NCBI GenBank assembly: GCA_902764705.1
Contig: CACWWZ010000013.1
Span: 1-57,560 of the forward strand
Source of the DNA: an uncultured Prevotellaceae bacterium
GTDB taxonomy: Bacteria; Bacteroidota; Bacteroidia; Bacteroidales; Bacteroidaceae
Length of the DNA: 57,560 nucleotides
Direction of reading: 5' to 3'
Below are positions 1 through 6,493 of the stretch, one piece after another; position 1 is the stretch's first letter; the number at the start of each line of letters is the position of its first letter. The translations under genes were made by a program, and so were the position numbers. The notes under the pieces are model-generated. The model saw only the letters and a program-made list of their open reading frames with translations, ran no database searches and had not been told where the DNA came from.

Positions 1-1
1 C

Positions 2-2353
2 ATCATGCCGACAGAGATACGTAAGGACTTGGCAGCCATCCGCCAGTTCCTGATCGACCATCAATGCACAGGCGGCGGCTACTCAACGGCCATGACCTGC
101 CTGCTGCTCAACACCTTCGACGACCTGCCTATCCGCTTTACCACGGGTGGTGGCGAGAAGATGGATGGTGTCTATAGTGACCACATCGAGATTATCAATG
201 TCTACGGACCGACGGAGTGTACCGACGATACCTCTTATTATAGCATCGCTCCAGGCCGGAGGGTGGAGAATATTCCCATTGGCCAGAGTGTTGCTAACAA
301 CTGGAACTTCATTGTCGACACTGCGGGCAACCTCGTGCCACAGGGCGTGGCGGGTGAGCTATGCTTCGCCGGCATCCAGGTGGGTCGCGGCTACTGGCGA
401 CTGCCCGAGCGCACGGCACAGTCGTTCGTCGATTGTCCGTTCGTAAAAGAAGACCTCTGGGGACGTCCTGTCCGTATGTACCACACAGGCGACCTCTGCC
501 GCTGGAATGAGGATGGCCAGATAGAGTATATGGGTCGCATTGACACGCAGGTGAAGTTGCGCGGCTTCCGTATCGAGCTTGGCGAAATAGAAAGCAAGGC
601 TCTGAACATCGGTGGAATCCGTCAGGCTGCTGCCGAGGTGCGCAAAGTGATGGGCAACGAACATCTGGTGCTTTACTACACTTTGGAAGAGGGCTGCGCA
701 CTCACCGACGAGGATATCCGCAAAGCGCTGGCCGGCACATCACTGGCTGAATACATGGTGCCCGACGCCTATATGCGCCTCGATGTGATGCCGATGACGC
801 CCAACCTCAAGATAAACCGTAAGGCGCTGCCCACTCCGGAGATCAAGCGAGCTAACGACTACGTGGCTCCCGAAGGCGAGACGGAGACACTCTTCACCCA
901 GATTTTCTCACAGGTGCTCAATATTGAACAAGTGGGTGCCACCGACGACTTCTTCGAGATTGGCGGTACCAGTATCAATGCCATCAAGGTGATCGTTGAG
1001 GCCGGCAAGCACGGTGTGCATATCGTCTTCAACGACCTCTTCAACTTGAAAACCCCGAAGGCTCTTGCCGAATATGTGAGCGGCAATACGAAGACTCCAG
1101 GCGCAGTTACTCCGTTTGTCCCGACGAATCAGCCAAGTCCTATGGACAATTCCGAATACGCTGCCTTCATTCCCGTTTTGGACAAGAACGTCCTCAACAC
1201 TTTCCGCGATGGCGAGCAACAGCCCGTCGGCGATGTGCTCCTGACTGGTGCCACCGGCTATCTGGGCATCCACATCCTCCATGAGTTTCTGACGAATTAC
1301 GACAGTCACATTCTCTGTCCATTGCGCAGTAAGCCGGGCTTCGACCCGATGCAGCGCCTCAAGATACTCTATTTCTACTATTTTGGAAAAACAGAAGTAT
1401 TTGACCACATTGAAGAGCGGGTGGAAGCGTTCGCTGCCGAGATCACGGAGCCCGATGCACTTAAAGGCATCGACAAGCGTGGCCTGACGGTCATCAACTG
1501 TGTGGCCAACGTGAAGCACTTCTCCGCCGGCAACGACATCGAGATGGTGAACATCGAGTCGGTACGCCATCTGATCAGCTTCTGTCTACGCACGGGGTCG
1601 CGCCTCATCCATATCTCGACGAACAGCATTGCCGGCATCAGCATCGACAATGTCCCCGGGCCTGAGGTCAGACTGACGGAGCAGGACCTCTACATGGGGC
1701 AGAACATTGATGCCAACAAGTACGTCTATTCCAAGTTCAAGGCCGAGGAGCTGGTGCTCGACGCCATTGCTCACCACGGTTTGAATGCGAAGATCATGCG
1801 TGTGGGCAACCTCTCAGCACGCCAGAAAGACGGAGAATTCCAGATCAATTTCAACACCAACAACTTCCTGGCGATGTTGCGTGCCTACGTAATCATCGGA
1901 ATGGTGCCCTACGATGCCCTTGATCAGTGTTTCGAATTCTCGCCTGTCGACGAGGTGGCGCATGCCATCATGCTATTGGCGCAGACGCCGAAGGGCTGCA
2001 CGGTGTTCCATCCCTACAATACCCATCGCCAGTTCATGTCTGACATCCTCACCGGTTTCGCCGAGGCGGGCATCATGCTGAAGCGTGTTGAGCCCGAAGA
2101 GTTCCAGCGGACTCTCGAGAGTGTGATGGAGAATCCCGACCTCGTGACCCTGCTACGCCCGCTGATGGCCTACGATATGGGGACTGGTCATAAGACACGC
2201 TGGATAGAATCGGCCAACGACTACACCACCCAGGTCCTCTACCGCCTCGGATTCCAGTGGCCTCCGACTGCAGCCGACTACGTCCATCGCTTCGTCAACA
2301 ACATTAAGAGTTTTTATTATTTTACAATACCAGGAACGGGAAAAAGTATGTGA
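2..2353 (+). CDS. Nonribosomal peptide synthetase, C-terminal part (A-PCP-reductase), 5' truncated
   Basis: This is the last module of an NRPS. The frame is open to the left window edge, so the gene starts upstream. About 783 residues are visible. The adenylation domain is entered near motif A4. It shows the YGPTEC motif (about residue 67), the TGD and GRIDTQVKLRGFRIELGEIE motifs (A7-A8) and A10 NLKINRKALP (about 267-277). A carrier domain follows with FFEIGGTSINAIK, whose Ser near 323 would carry phosphopantetheine. The rest is a thioester-reductase domain: Rossmann motif GATGYLG near 414 and a YxxxK motif (YSKFK) near 574. Reductase-ended NRPSs release the peptide as an aldehyde or alcohol (established). 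The adenylated amino acid cannot be predicted because part of the specificity pocket lies outside the window. The stop overlaps the next reading frame. Confidence 0.93.
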   Translation: MMPTEIRKDLAAIRQFLIDHQCTGGGYSTAMTCLLLNTFDDLPIRFTTGGGEKMDGVYSDHIEIINVYGPTECTDDTSYYSIAPGRRVENIPIGQSVANNWNFIVDTAGNLVPQGVAGELCFAGIQVGRGYWRLPERTAQSFVDCPFVKEDLWGRPVRMYHTGDLCRWNEDGQIEYMGRIDTQVKLRGFRIELGEIESKALNIGGIRQAAAEVRKVMGNEHLVLYYTLEEGCALTDEDIRKALAGTSLAEYMVPDAYMRLDVMPMTPNLKINRKALPTPEIKRANDYVAPEGETETLFTQIFSQVLNIEQVGATDDFFEIGGTSINAIKVIVEAGKHGVHIVFNDLFNLKTPKALAEYVSGNTKTPGAVTPFVPTNQPSPMDNSEYAAFIPVLDKNVLNTFRDGEQQPVGDVLLTGATGYLGIHILHEFLTNYDSHILCPLRSKPGFDPMQRLKILYFYYFGKTEVFDHIEERVEAFAAEITEPDALKGIDKRGLTVINCVANVKHFSAGNDIEMVNIESVRHLISFCLRTGSRLIHISTNSIAGISIDNVPGPEVRLTEQDLYMGQNIDANKYVYSKFKAEELVLDAIAHHGLNAKIMRVGNLSARQKDGEFQINFNTNNFLAMLRAYVIIGMVPYDALDQCFEFSPVDEVAHAIMLLAQTPKGCTVFHPYNTHRQFMSDILTGFAEAGIMLKRVEPEEFQRTLESVMENPDLVTLLRPLMAYDMGTGHKTRWIESANDYTTQVLYRLGFQWPPTAADYVHRFVNNIKSFYYFTIPGTGKSM

Positions 2354-2358
2354 AACTT

Positions 2359-2928
2359 ATGAAAAAGATTTTATTATCTCTTGCAGCTCTTGCATTTGCG
2401 GCTACTATAAATGCTCAGGTATGGATTGGTGGCGAGGTAGGTTTCACGACGAATCACACCAATGGCAGTGACCACACCGCTATGGAGCTCACTATTGCTC
2501 CTGATATTGGCTACAGTCTGAGCGGTAACTTCAGCGTTGCCGTCGCCCTCAGTTATGGTCATACAAGCAATGGCGATGGCAGCAAGTACGGCATGCCAGA
2601 TATGACGCTCTCGAATGTCAACTCCTACAGCATCATGCCTTATACCTGCTACACCTTTGCCAAGGCTGGCAATTTCGCGTTTTTCGTTATTAGCGGTCTG
2701 AAGTATAGTATCGCTCACGCTCAGGGCTTAGAGAGCAACTTCAACCGGTTCGGCGTATTCGTAATTCCTGCTATCGCCTTCAGCGTATCTGACAAGGTAA
2801 CGCTGGCTTCTCACATCGGCGATGGTCTCTACTACAACCACACTTGGATGAAAGATGTTGTACGCAGCAACGAGTTTGGTTTCAATCTGTTCCACGGCAT
2901 CAGCTTCGGGGCTTACTACTTCTTCTAA
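2359..2928 (+). CDS. Small outer-membrane beta-barrel protein
   Basis: This 189-residue secreted protein has a signal peptide (MKKILLSLAALAFAATINAQ) and then alternating hydrophobic/polar strands. It ends in an aromatic-rich strand (FGAYYFF), typical of 8-strand OmpW/OmpX-type barrels in Bacteroidetes. I chose ATG 2359. A GTG at 2350 overlaps the NRPS stop and would only add MKL. No promoter is seen in between, so it is probably co-transcribed with the NRPS. A role in export or tolerance of the peptide is conceivable, but the sequence offers only proximity. No enzymatic motif is visible. Confidence 0.8.
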   Translation: MKKILLSLAALAFAATINAQVWIGGEVGFTTNHTNGSDHTAMELTIAPDIGYSLSGNFSVAVALSYGHTSNGDGSKYGMPDMTLSNVNSYSIMPYTCYTFAKAGNFAFFVISGLKYSIAHAQGLESNFNRFGVFVIPAIAFSVSDKVTLASHIGDGLYYNHTWMKDVVRSNEFGFNLFHGISFGAYYFF

Positions 2929-2947
2929 TCGGTACAAGTATATATAA

Positions 2948-3169
2948 TCAAAAATGAAAACAATTATATGGAATACGTTCAACTGAGTTTGGAATTACAA
3001 TGGTGTCAAGTCCCATACAACGAGAAAAAGCATAGGAGCCAATTCTCTTCACATTCTCACCGATGACAATGGCACTAAGGCTACAATCATTAAAGACATG
3101 ATCGCCAATAGCAACGACATTTTCGGGAATAGAATAAGATGATGAATATGCCTGACATAAGCAATGCAA
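2948..3169 (-). pseudogene. Remnant of a BspA-type leucine-rich-repeat protein
   Basis: An isolated 73-codon minus-strand frame carries about 2.3 copies of the 23-residue TpLRR/LRR_5 unit. The visible elements are IPENVVAIGDHVFNDC, then IGENVKRIGSYAFSRC, then IPNSVERIPYNCF. Complete BspA-like proteins have many more repeats, a signal peptide and a C-terminal sorting region, and all of these are missing. It is tail-to-tail with the barrel gene, whose stop is 19 bp away. I read it as a decayed or truncated surface-protein gene. A very short active repeat protein cannot be excluded. Confidence 0.6.
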
Positions 3170-3183
3170 AGTTAATTAATCTC

Positions 3184-3212
3184 TGGGAGATTCCGGTCTC
3201 CCATTATTGTTT
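3184..3212 (+). terminator. Hairpin with T-rich tail downstream of the NRPS/barrel unit
   Basis: TGGGAGA (3184-3190) and TCTCCCA (3197-3203) form a perfect 7-bp stem with a 6-nt loop. It is followed on the plus strand by TTATTGTTTTTT. This fits an intrinsic terminator for transcripts coming from the NRPS and barrel genes, about 260 bp downstream of the last stop. Confidence 0.5.
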
Positions 3213-3254
3213 TTTGCATTGCCAGATTGAAATCAGCTCCCTTTCTCCTCTCTT

Positions 3255-3324
3255 GGGGGCTGCTCGCCCCCAAACCCCTCGGTGTTTTTCAGGTATTAGC
3301 CTTGGCTTCGCCTCTACCTGAAAA
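3255..3324. repeat. Two nested palindromes in the gene-poor strip
   Basis: GGGGGC (3255-3260) pairs perfectly with GCCCCC (3266-3271) across 5 nt. Just downstream, TTTTCAGGTA (3286-3295) pairs perfectly with TACCTGAAAA (3315-3324), and the loop holds a smaller GGC-TTC-GCC hairpin. No gene covers this stretch. The structure could be a terminator or a dispersed palindromic element; the sequence does not decide. Confidence 0.5.
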
Positions 3325-3364
3325 TTGCACTTCTATCTTGAACTTAGGTAAAGGTACTCTAAAA

Positions 3365-3422
3365 AGTGGGTGTAAAATAACACCCAGATTCACCAAAAGT
3401 GGGTGTAAATCTGGGTGTAAGT
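3365..3422. repeat. GTGGGTGTAAA repeats beside the tRNA-Ser 3' end
   Basis: AGTGGGTGTAAA occurs at 3365-3376 and 3398-3409, with a third related copy, CTGGGTGTAAGT, at 3411-3422. ACACCCAGATT (3380-3390) is an exact inverted copy of AATCTGGGTGT (3408-3418). The cluster lies 28 bp beyond the tRNA 3' end. Short direct and inverted repeats next to a tRNA 3' end resemble integrase arm-type sites of tRNA-targeted elements (inference). No integrase gene is present in the window. Confidence 0.45.
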
Positions 3423-3449
3423 TTGTAACTTGCTGATTTTCAGCGATGT

Positions 3450-3537
3450 TGGCGGAGAGAGAGGGATTCGAACCCCCGGTACCTCTCGGTACGGTAGTTT
3501 TCAAGACTACTGTAATCGACCACTCTACCATCTCTCC
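3450..3537 (-). tRNA. tRNA-Ser (anticodon UGA)
   Basis: Read on the minus strand, the acceptor stem GGAGAGA pairs with TCTCTCC. The anticodon loop contains CTTGAAA, giving anticodon TGA for serine UCA codons. There is a long variable arm, as expected for a class II tRNA, and the T arm reads GGTTCGAATCC. The discriminator G is followed by an encoded CCA (3452-3450). The length is 88 nt including CCA. A -7 box (TACCTTTG, 3571-3564 on the minus strand) lies 26 bp upstream. Confidence 0.97.
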
Positions 3538-3563
3538 AGTGCTCGTTTGTCTGAAAGCGGGTG

Positions 3564-3571
3564 CAAAGGTA
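3564..3571 (-). promoter_or_regulatory. -7 box for tRNA-Ser
   Basis: TACCTTTG on the minus strand matches the Bacteroidetes TAnnTTTG box. The region where a -33 box would lie is occupied by a four-copy AATTAAG array and contains no TTTG. Confidence 0.5.
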
Positions 3572-3579
3572 CAAAGATT

Positions 3580-3607
3580 AATTAAGAATTAAGAATTAAG
3601 AATTAAG
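3580..3607. repeat. AATTAAG heptamer array, four exact copies
   Basis: Four perfect head-to-tail copies of AATTAAG lie between tRNA-Ser and the mutS2 promoters. They form one of a series of short 7-9 bp arrays in gene junctions of this window. Confidence 0.9.
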
Positions 3608-3653
3608 AAAAACGTCATGCTTAACAAAAATTAACCCATGTAGACTAATTTTC

Positions 3654-3685
3654 TTTGGTTTTTCATTCACTTATCTGTACCTTTG
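3654..3685 (+). promoter_or_regulatory. Upstream promoter of mutS2 (P1)
   Basis: TTTG (3654-3657), a 20-bp gap and TACCTTTG (3678-3685) match the Bacteroidetes promoter. The spacer reads TTCATTCACTTATCTG, closely resembling that of the second promoter 109 bp downstream. A transcript from here would have a leader of about 110 nt before the mutS2 ATG. Confidence 0.65.
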
Positions 3686-3746
3686 ATTGTCATCGAAAGT
3701 TCTTTTACCTAAAGGTGAAAAGTGTGGCGTTGCAATCTTACGTTCG

Positions 3747-3794
3747 AAAAAGACCAAATTTATTTGGCTTTTTACTCACTTATTCGTACCTTTG
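3747..3794 (+). promoter_or_regulatory. Proximal mutS2 promoter (P2) with dyad over the -33 box
   Basis: TTTG (3763-3766) and TACCTTTG (3787-3794) are separated by 20 bp. The -33 box lies inside an imperfect palindrome: AAAAAG (3747-3752), CCAAAT (3754-3759), ATTTGG (3762-3767), CTTTTT (3768-3773). The -7 box ends 4 bp before the ATG at 3799. Transcription would therefore begin about at the start codon, giving a leaderless mRNA. Confidence 0.7.
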
Positions 3795-3798
3795 CAGC

Positions 3799-6453
3799 AT
3801 GATTTATCCGCAGAACTACGAACAGAAGATAGGATTCGACGAAATACGGCGCATGCTGAAGGAGCACTGCCAAAGCTCGTTAGGACGGGAGAGGGTAGAC
3901 GAAATCACCTTCTCGGCCGATGCCGGTGTGGTGAACGAGCAGTTGGAACAGGTGCGCGAAATGCGCCGTCTGATGCAGGCTACGGAGAAACCCGAGATGA
4001 ATAATTTCTTCGATGTTCGCGAGTCGGTGGCCCGTATCCGGATGGAGAACACGCATCTGGAAGAGGAGGAGCTGTGGGACCTGCGCCGTTCGTTGGAAAC
4101 GATAGGGAAAATCGTAGATTTTCTCAATAGAGGTGAGCAGCAAGACGTGAGAGGTGAGAGCATACCTCTTACCACCTATCCATATCCCGCATTGCATCGT
4201 ATGGCTGCGGACGTGCAGACGTTCCCTGCGATGATTCGCCGTATCGATTCCATTCTGGACAAGTTCGGCAAAATCAAGGACTCGGCGTCGATGACGCTGG
4301 CGGGCATTCGTCACGATATGGAGCAGACGGCAGGGTCGATATCGCGTACCTTATATACTATATTGCATGCAGCCCAGCGTGACGGTCTGGTGGCACAGGA
4401 TGTTGCTCCGACATTGCGCGAAGGTCGTCTGATGATTCCCGTGGCACCAGGCATGAAGCGCAAAATCAACGGCATCGTACACGACGAGTCGGCCACGGGA
4501 AAGACGGTGTTTATTGAGCCTGCGGAAGTGGTAGAGGCTAATAACAAGGTGCGTGAGCTGGAGGCTGCCGAACGACGCGAGATCATCCGTATTCTGACGG
4601 TATTCTCGGACGAGTTGCGGCCCCACGTGCAGGAGGTGCTGGACTCGTACCGCTTCCTGGCACAGATAGACTTGGTGCATGCGAAGGCCGAAATGGCCGA
4701 ACAGATGCAGGCCTTTGAACCCAAGGTGAAAGACGAACCCATGATGGACTGGATTCGCGCTATCCACCCGCTGTTGCAGCGTTCGCTGGCAAAACAAGAG
4801 AAGAAAGTAGTGCCGCTGGACATCATGCTGAAGACCCCCCTTTCGTCCCCCGAGGGGGATGCAAATGTTCGCCAACGAGGTAATGAGGCCCCCTCGGGGG
4901 CTGTAAAGGGGGGATGGGGGCGCTTGCTTATCATCTCTGGTCCTAATGCGGGCGGAAAGTCGGTATGTCTGAAGACAGTGGGACTGTTGCAGTATATGTT
5001 GCAATGCGGACTGTCGATACCAGTCGGCGACCGTTCGACGGTGGGCGTGTTCCGTAACATCATGATAGACATCGGCGACGAGCAGTCGATAGCCGACGAT
5101 TTGTCGACTTATTCGAGTCACCTGCTGAATATGAAGAATATGATGAAGCAGGCCGACGCCCATACCTTGTTGTTGATCGACGAGTTTGGCGGCGGCACGG
5201 AGCCGGCCATAGGTGGAGCGATAGCAGAGGCCGTACTGAAGCAATTCTGGAAGAAGAAGGCCTTCGGTGTGATTACCACGCACTATCAGAATCTGAAACA
5301 TTTTGCTGAAGACCATCCCGGTGTGGTGAACGGAGCGATGCTCTACGACCGCCATCAGATGCAGGCGCTGTTCCAGTTGTCGATTGGTCAACCGGGTTCA
5401 AGTTTCGCCATAGAGATTGCACGTAAAACTGGTATCCCTGAGGAAGTTATCAACGATGCATCGGAGATTGTTGGCTCGGACTATATCCAGAGCGACAAGT
5501 ACTTGCAGGACATTGTCCGCGACAAGCGTTATTGGGAAGGCAAGCGTCAGACCATCCACCAGCACGAGAAGTGGTTGGAGGCGACAGGTGAGCGGTTGGA
5601 TGCCAGCCTGGAAGAGATAGAACGCGAGCGCAAGGCCATTCTGAACCGTGCCAAGGCGCAGGCCGAGGAGCTGTTGGCCGAGGCGAACCGCAAGATTGAG
5701 AATGCCATCCGTGAAATCAAGGAGGCCCAGGCCGAGAAGGAACAGACGCGACTGATTCGTGAGGAGTTACAGGAGTTTCGCTTGCAGGTTCAGAACGACG
5801 ATACGCGCGGACTGATGAGCGAGGAGGACTTCGCCAAGAAACTGCAACAGATGCAGGAGCGCAAGGCCCGCAAAGCCCAGCGCAAGGAGAAGAAAGGCGC
5901 GGAGCAGAAAGCCGTCAGCGAGAAGTTGGCCGAACGCGCCAAAGCCAGTCTGAACAATGCCAACCGTCCGCTGGAGAAGGGCGATACCGTTCGTATCAAA
6001 GGCACGAACAGCGTCGGCGAGATAGAATCCATTCAGGGCAAGCAGGTGACGGTGATCTTCGGTGGCCTGCGTTCGAAAGTAAAACTCGAACAATTAGAAA
6101 GGACGGACAAGCCGAAGGCAGAATCCACTAGTACCACAGACAAATACGCCCATCTGGCCATTCAGACGTCGCACATGACGCGTGCCACGATGGAAGACCG
6201 CCGTCAGAATTTCCATCAGGATTTGGACGTCCGCGGCATGCGTGGCGACGATGCCATCGATACTGTGATGCATTTTATCGACGATGCCATCCTCATTGGA
6301 TTGAGTCGCGTGCGCATCCTGCACGGCACGGGATCGGGCATTTTGCGCCAGTTGATCCGCCAGTATCTGCATACCGTTCCAAACGTAAAAAATGCCCGCG
6401 ACGAACATGTGCAGTTCGGTGGCGCAGGCATTACCGTAGTCGATTTGGATTAA
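3799..6453 (+). CDS. mutS2: MutS2 family ATPase/nuclease with an internal palindromic insert
   Basis: MutS2 is a cytoplasmic DNA-binding ATPase of the MutS family that acts on recombination intermediates and stalled or collided ribosomes (family knowledge). The protein has 884 residues. The Walker A motif GPNAGGKS is at 381-388, followed by LLIDEFGGGTEP (Walker B) and TTHYQNLKHF. A charged coiled coil spans about 580-720. A C-terminal Smr nuclease domain begins with LDVRG near 809 and contains HGTGSG. Start ATG 3799 fits the promoter box immediately upstream; an in-frame extension to 3655 would cover both promoters. Residues about 346-372 are encoded by a GC-rich palindromic element with no counterpart that I know of in MutS2 proteins. 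It falls between the core and the Walker A strand and keeps the frame. The gene is convergent with malQ across a hairpin. Confidence 0.96.
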   Translation: MIYPQNYEQKIGFDEIRRMLKEHCQSSLGRERVDEITFSADAGVVNEQLEQVREMRRLMQATEKPEMNNFFDVRESVARIRMENTHLEEEELWDLRRSLETIGKIVDFLNRGEQQDVRGESIPLTTYPYPALHRMAADVQTFPAMIRRIDSILDKFGKIKDSASMTLAGIRHDMEQTAGSISRTLYTILHAAQRDGLVAQDVAPTLREGRLMIPVAPGMKRKINGIVHDESATGKTVFIEPAEVVEANNKVRELEAAERREIIRILTVFSDELRPHVQEVLDSYRFLAQIDLVHAKAEMAEQMQAFEPKVKDEPMMDWIRAIHPLLQRSLAKQEKKVVPLDIMLKTPLSSPEGDANVRQRGNEAPSGAVKGGWGRLLIISGPNAGGKSVCLKTVGLLQYMLQCGLSIPVGDRSTVGVFRNIMIDIGDEQSIADDLSTYSSHLLNMKNMMKQADAHTLLLIDEFGGGTEPAIGGAIAEAVLKQFWKKKAFGVITTHYQNLKHFAEDHPGVVNGAMLYDRHQMQALFQLSIGQPGSSFAIEIARKTGIPEEVINDASEIVGSDYIQSDKYLQDIVRDKRYWEGKRQTIHQHEKWLEATGERLDASLEEIERERKAILNRAKAQAEELLAEANRKIENAIREIKEAQAEKEQTRLIREELQEFRLQVQNDDTRGLMSEEDFAKKLQQMQERKARKAQRKEKKGAEQKAVSEKLAERAKASLNNANRPLEKGDTVRIKGTNSVGEIESIQGKQVTVIFGGLRSKVKLEQLERTDKPKAESTSTTDKYAHLAIQTSHMTRATMEDRRQNFHQDLDVRGMRGDDAIDTVMHFIDDAILIGLSRVRILHGTGSGILRQLIRQYLHTVPNVKNARDEHVQFGGAGITVVDLD
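4835..4913. repeat. Palindromic GC-rich element inserted in frame in mutS2
   Basis: The 79-bp block is bounded by an outer inverted repeat, CCCCCCTTT (4835-4843) and AAAGGGGGG (4905-4913). Inside are two perfect hairpins: TCCCCC/GGGGGA (4846-4851, 4854-4859) and GCCCCC/GGGGGC (4888-4893, 4896-4901). It encodes the low-complexity stretch TPLSSPEGDANVRQRGNEAP and the next few residues. Base composition and structure differ sharply from the flanks. It looks like a dispersed small palindromic (REP/MITE-like) element that landed in the gene and remained in frame. Confidence 0.8.
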
Positions 6454-6460
6454 TGTTGTG

Positions 6461-6480
6461 TGTTGGCGATAACGCCAACA
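6461..6480. terminator. Bidirectional hairpin between mutS2 and malQ
   Basis: TGTTGGCG (6461-6468) and CGCCAACA (6473-6480) form a perfect 8-bp stem with an ATAA loop, between two convergent stop codons. A second stem, GCAGTCG/CGACTGC (6487-6493, 6501-6507), overlaps the last codons of malQ. Neither has a strong T run, so the assignment rests on position. Confidence 0.5.
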
Positions 6481-6493
6481 TAGCGGGCAGTCG

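Noticed and set aside
3139-3531. Short overlapping frames of 60-80 codons around the palindromes and tRNA
   Set aside because: They translate palindromes and the tRNA itself; no start signals or domains.
3655-3798. 48-codon N-terminal extension of mutS2
   Set aside because: It spans two promoter elements and has no MutS2 similarity; ATG 3799 begins the family-typical MIYPQNYEQKIGFDEI.
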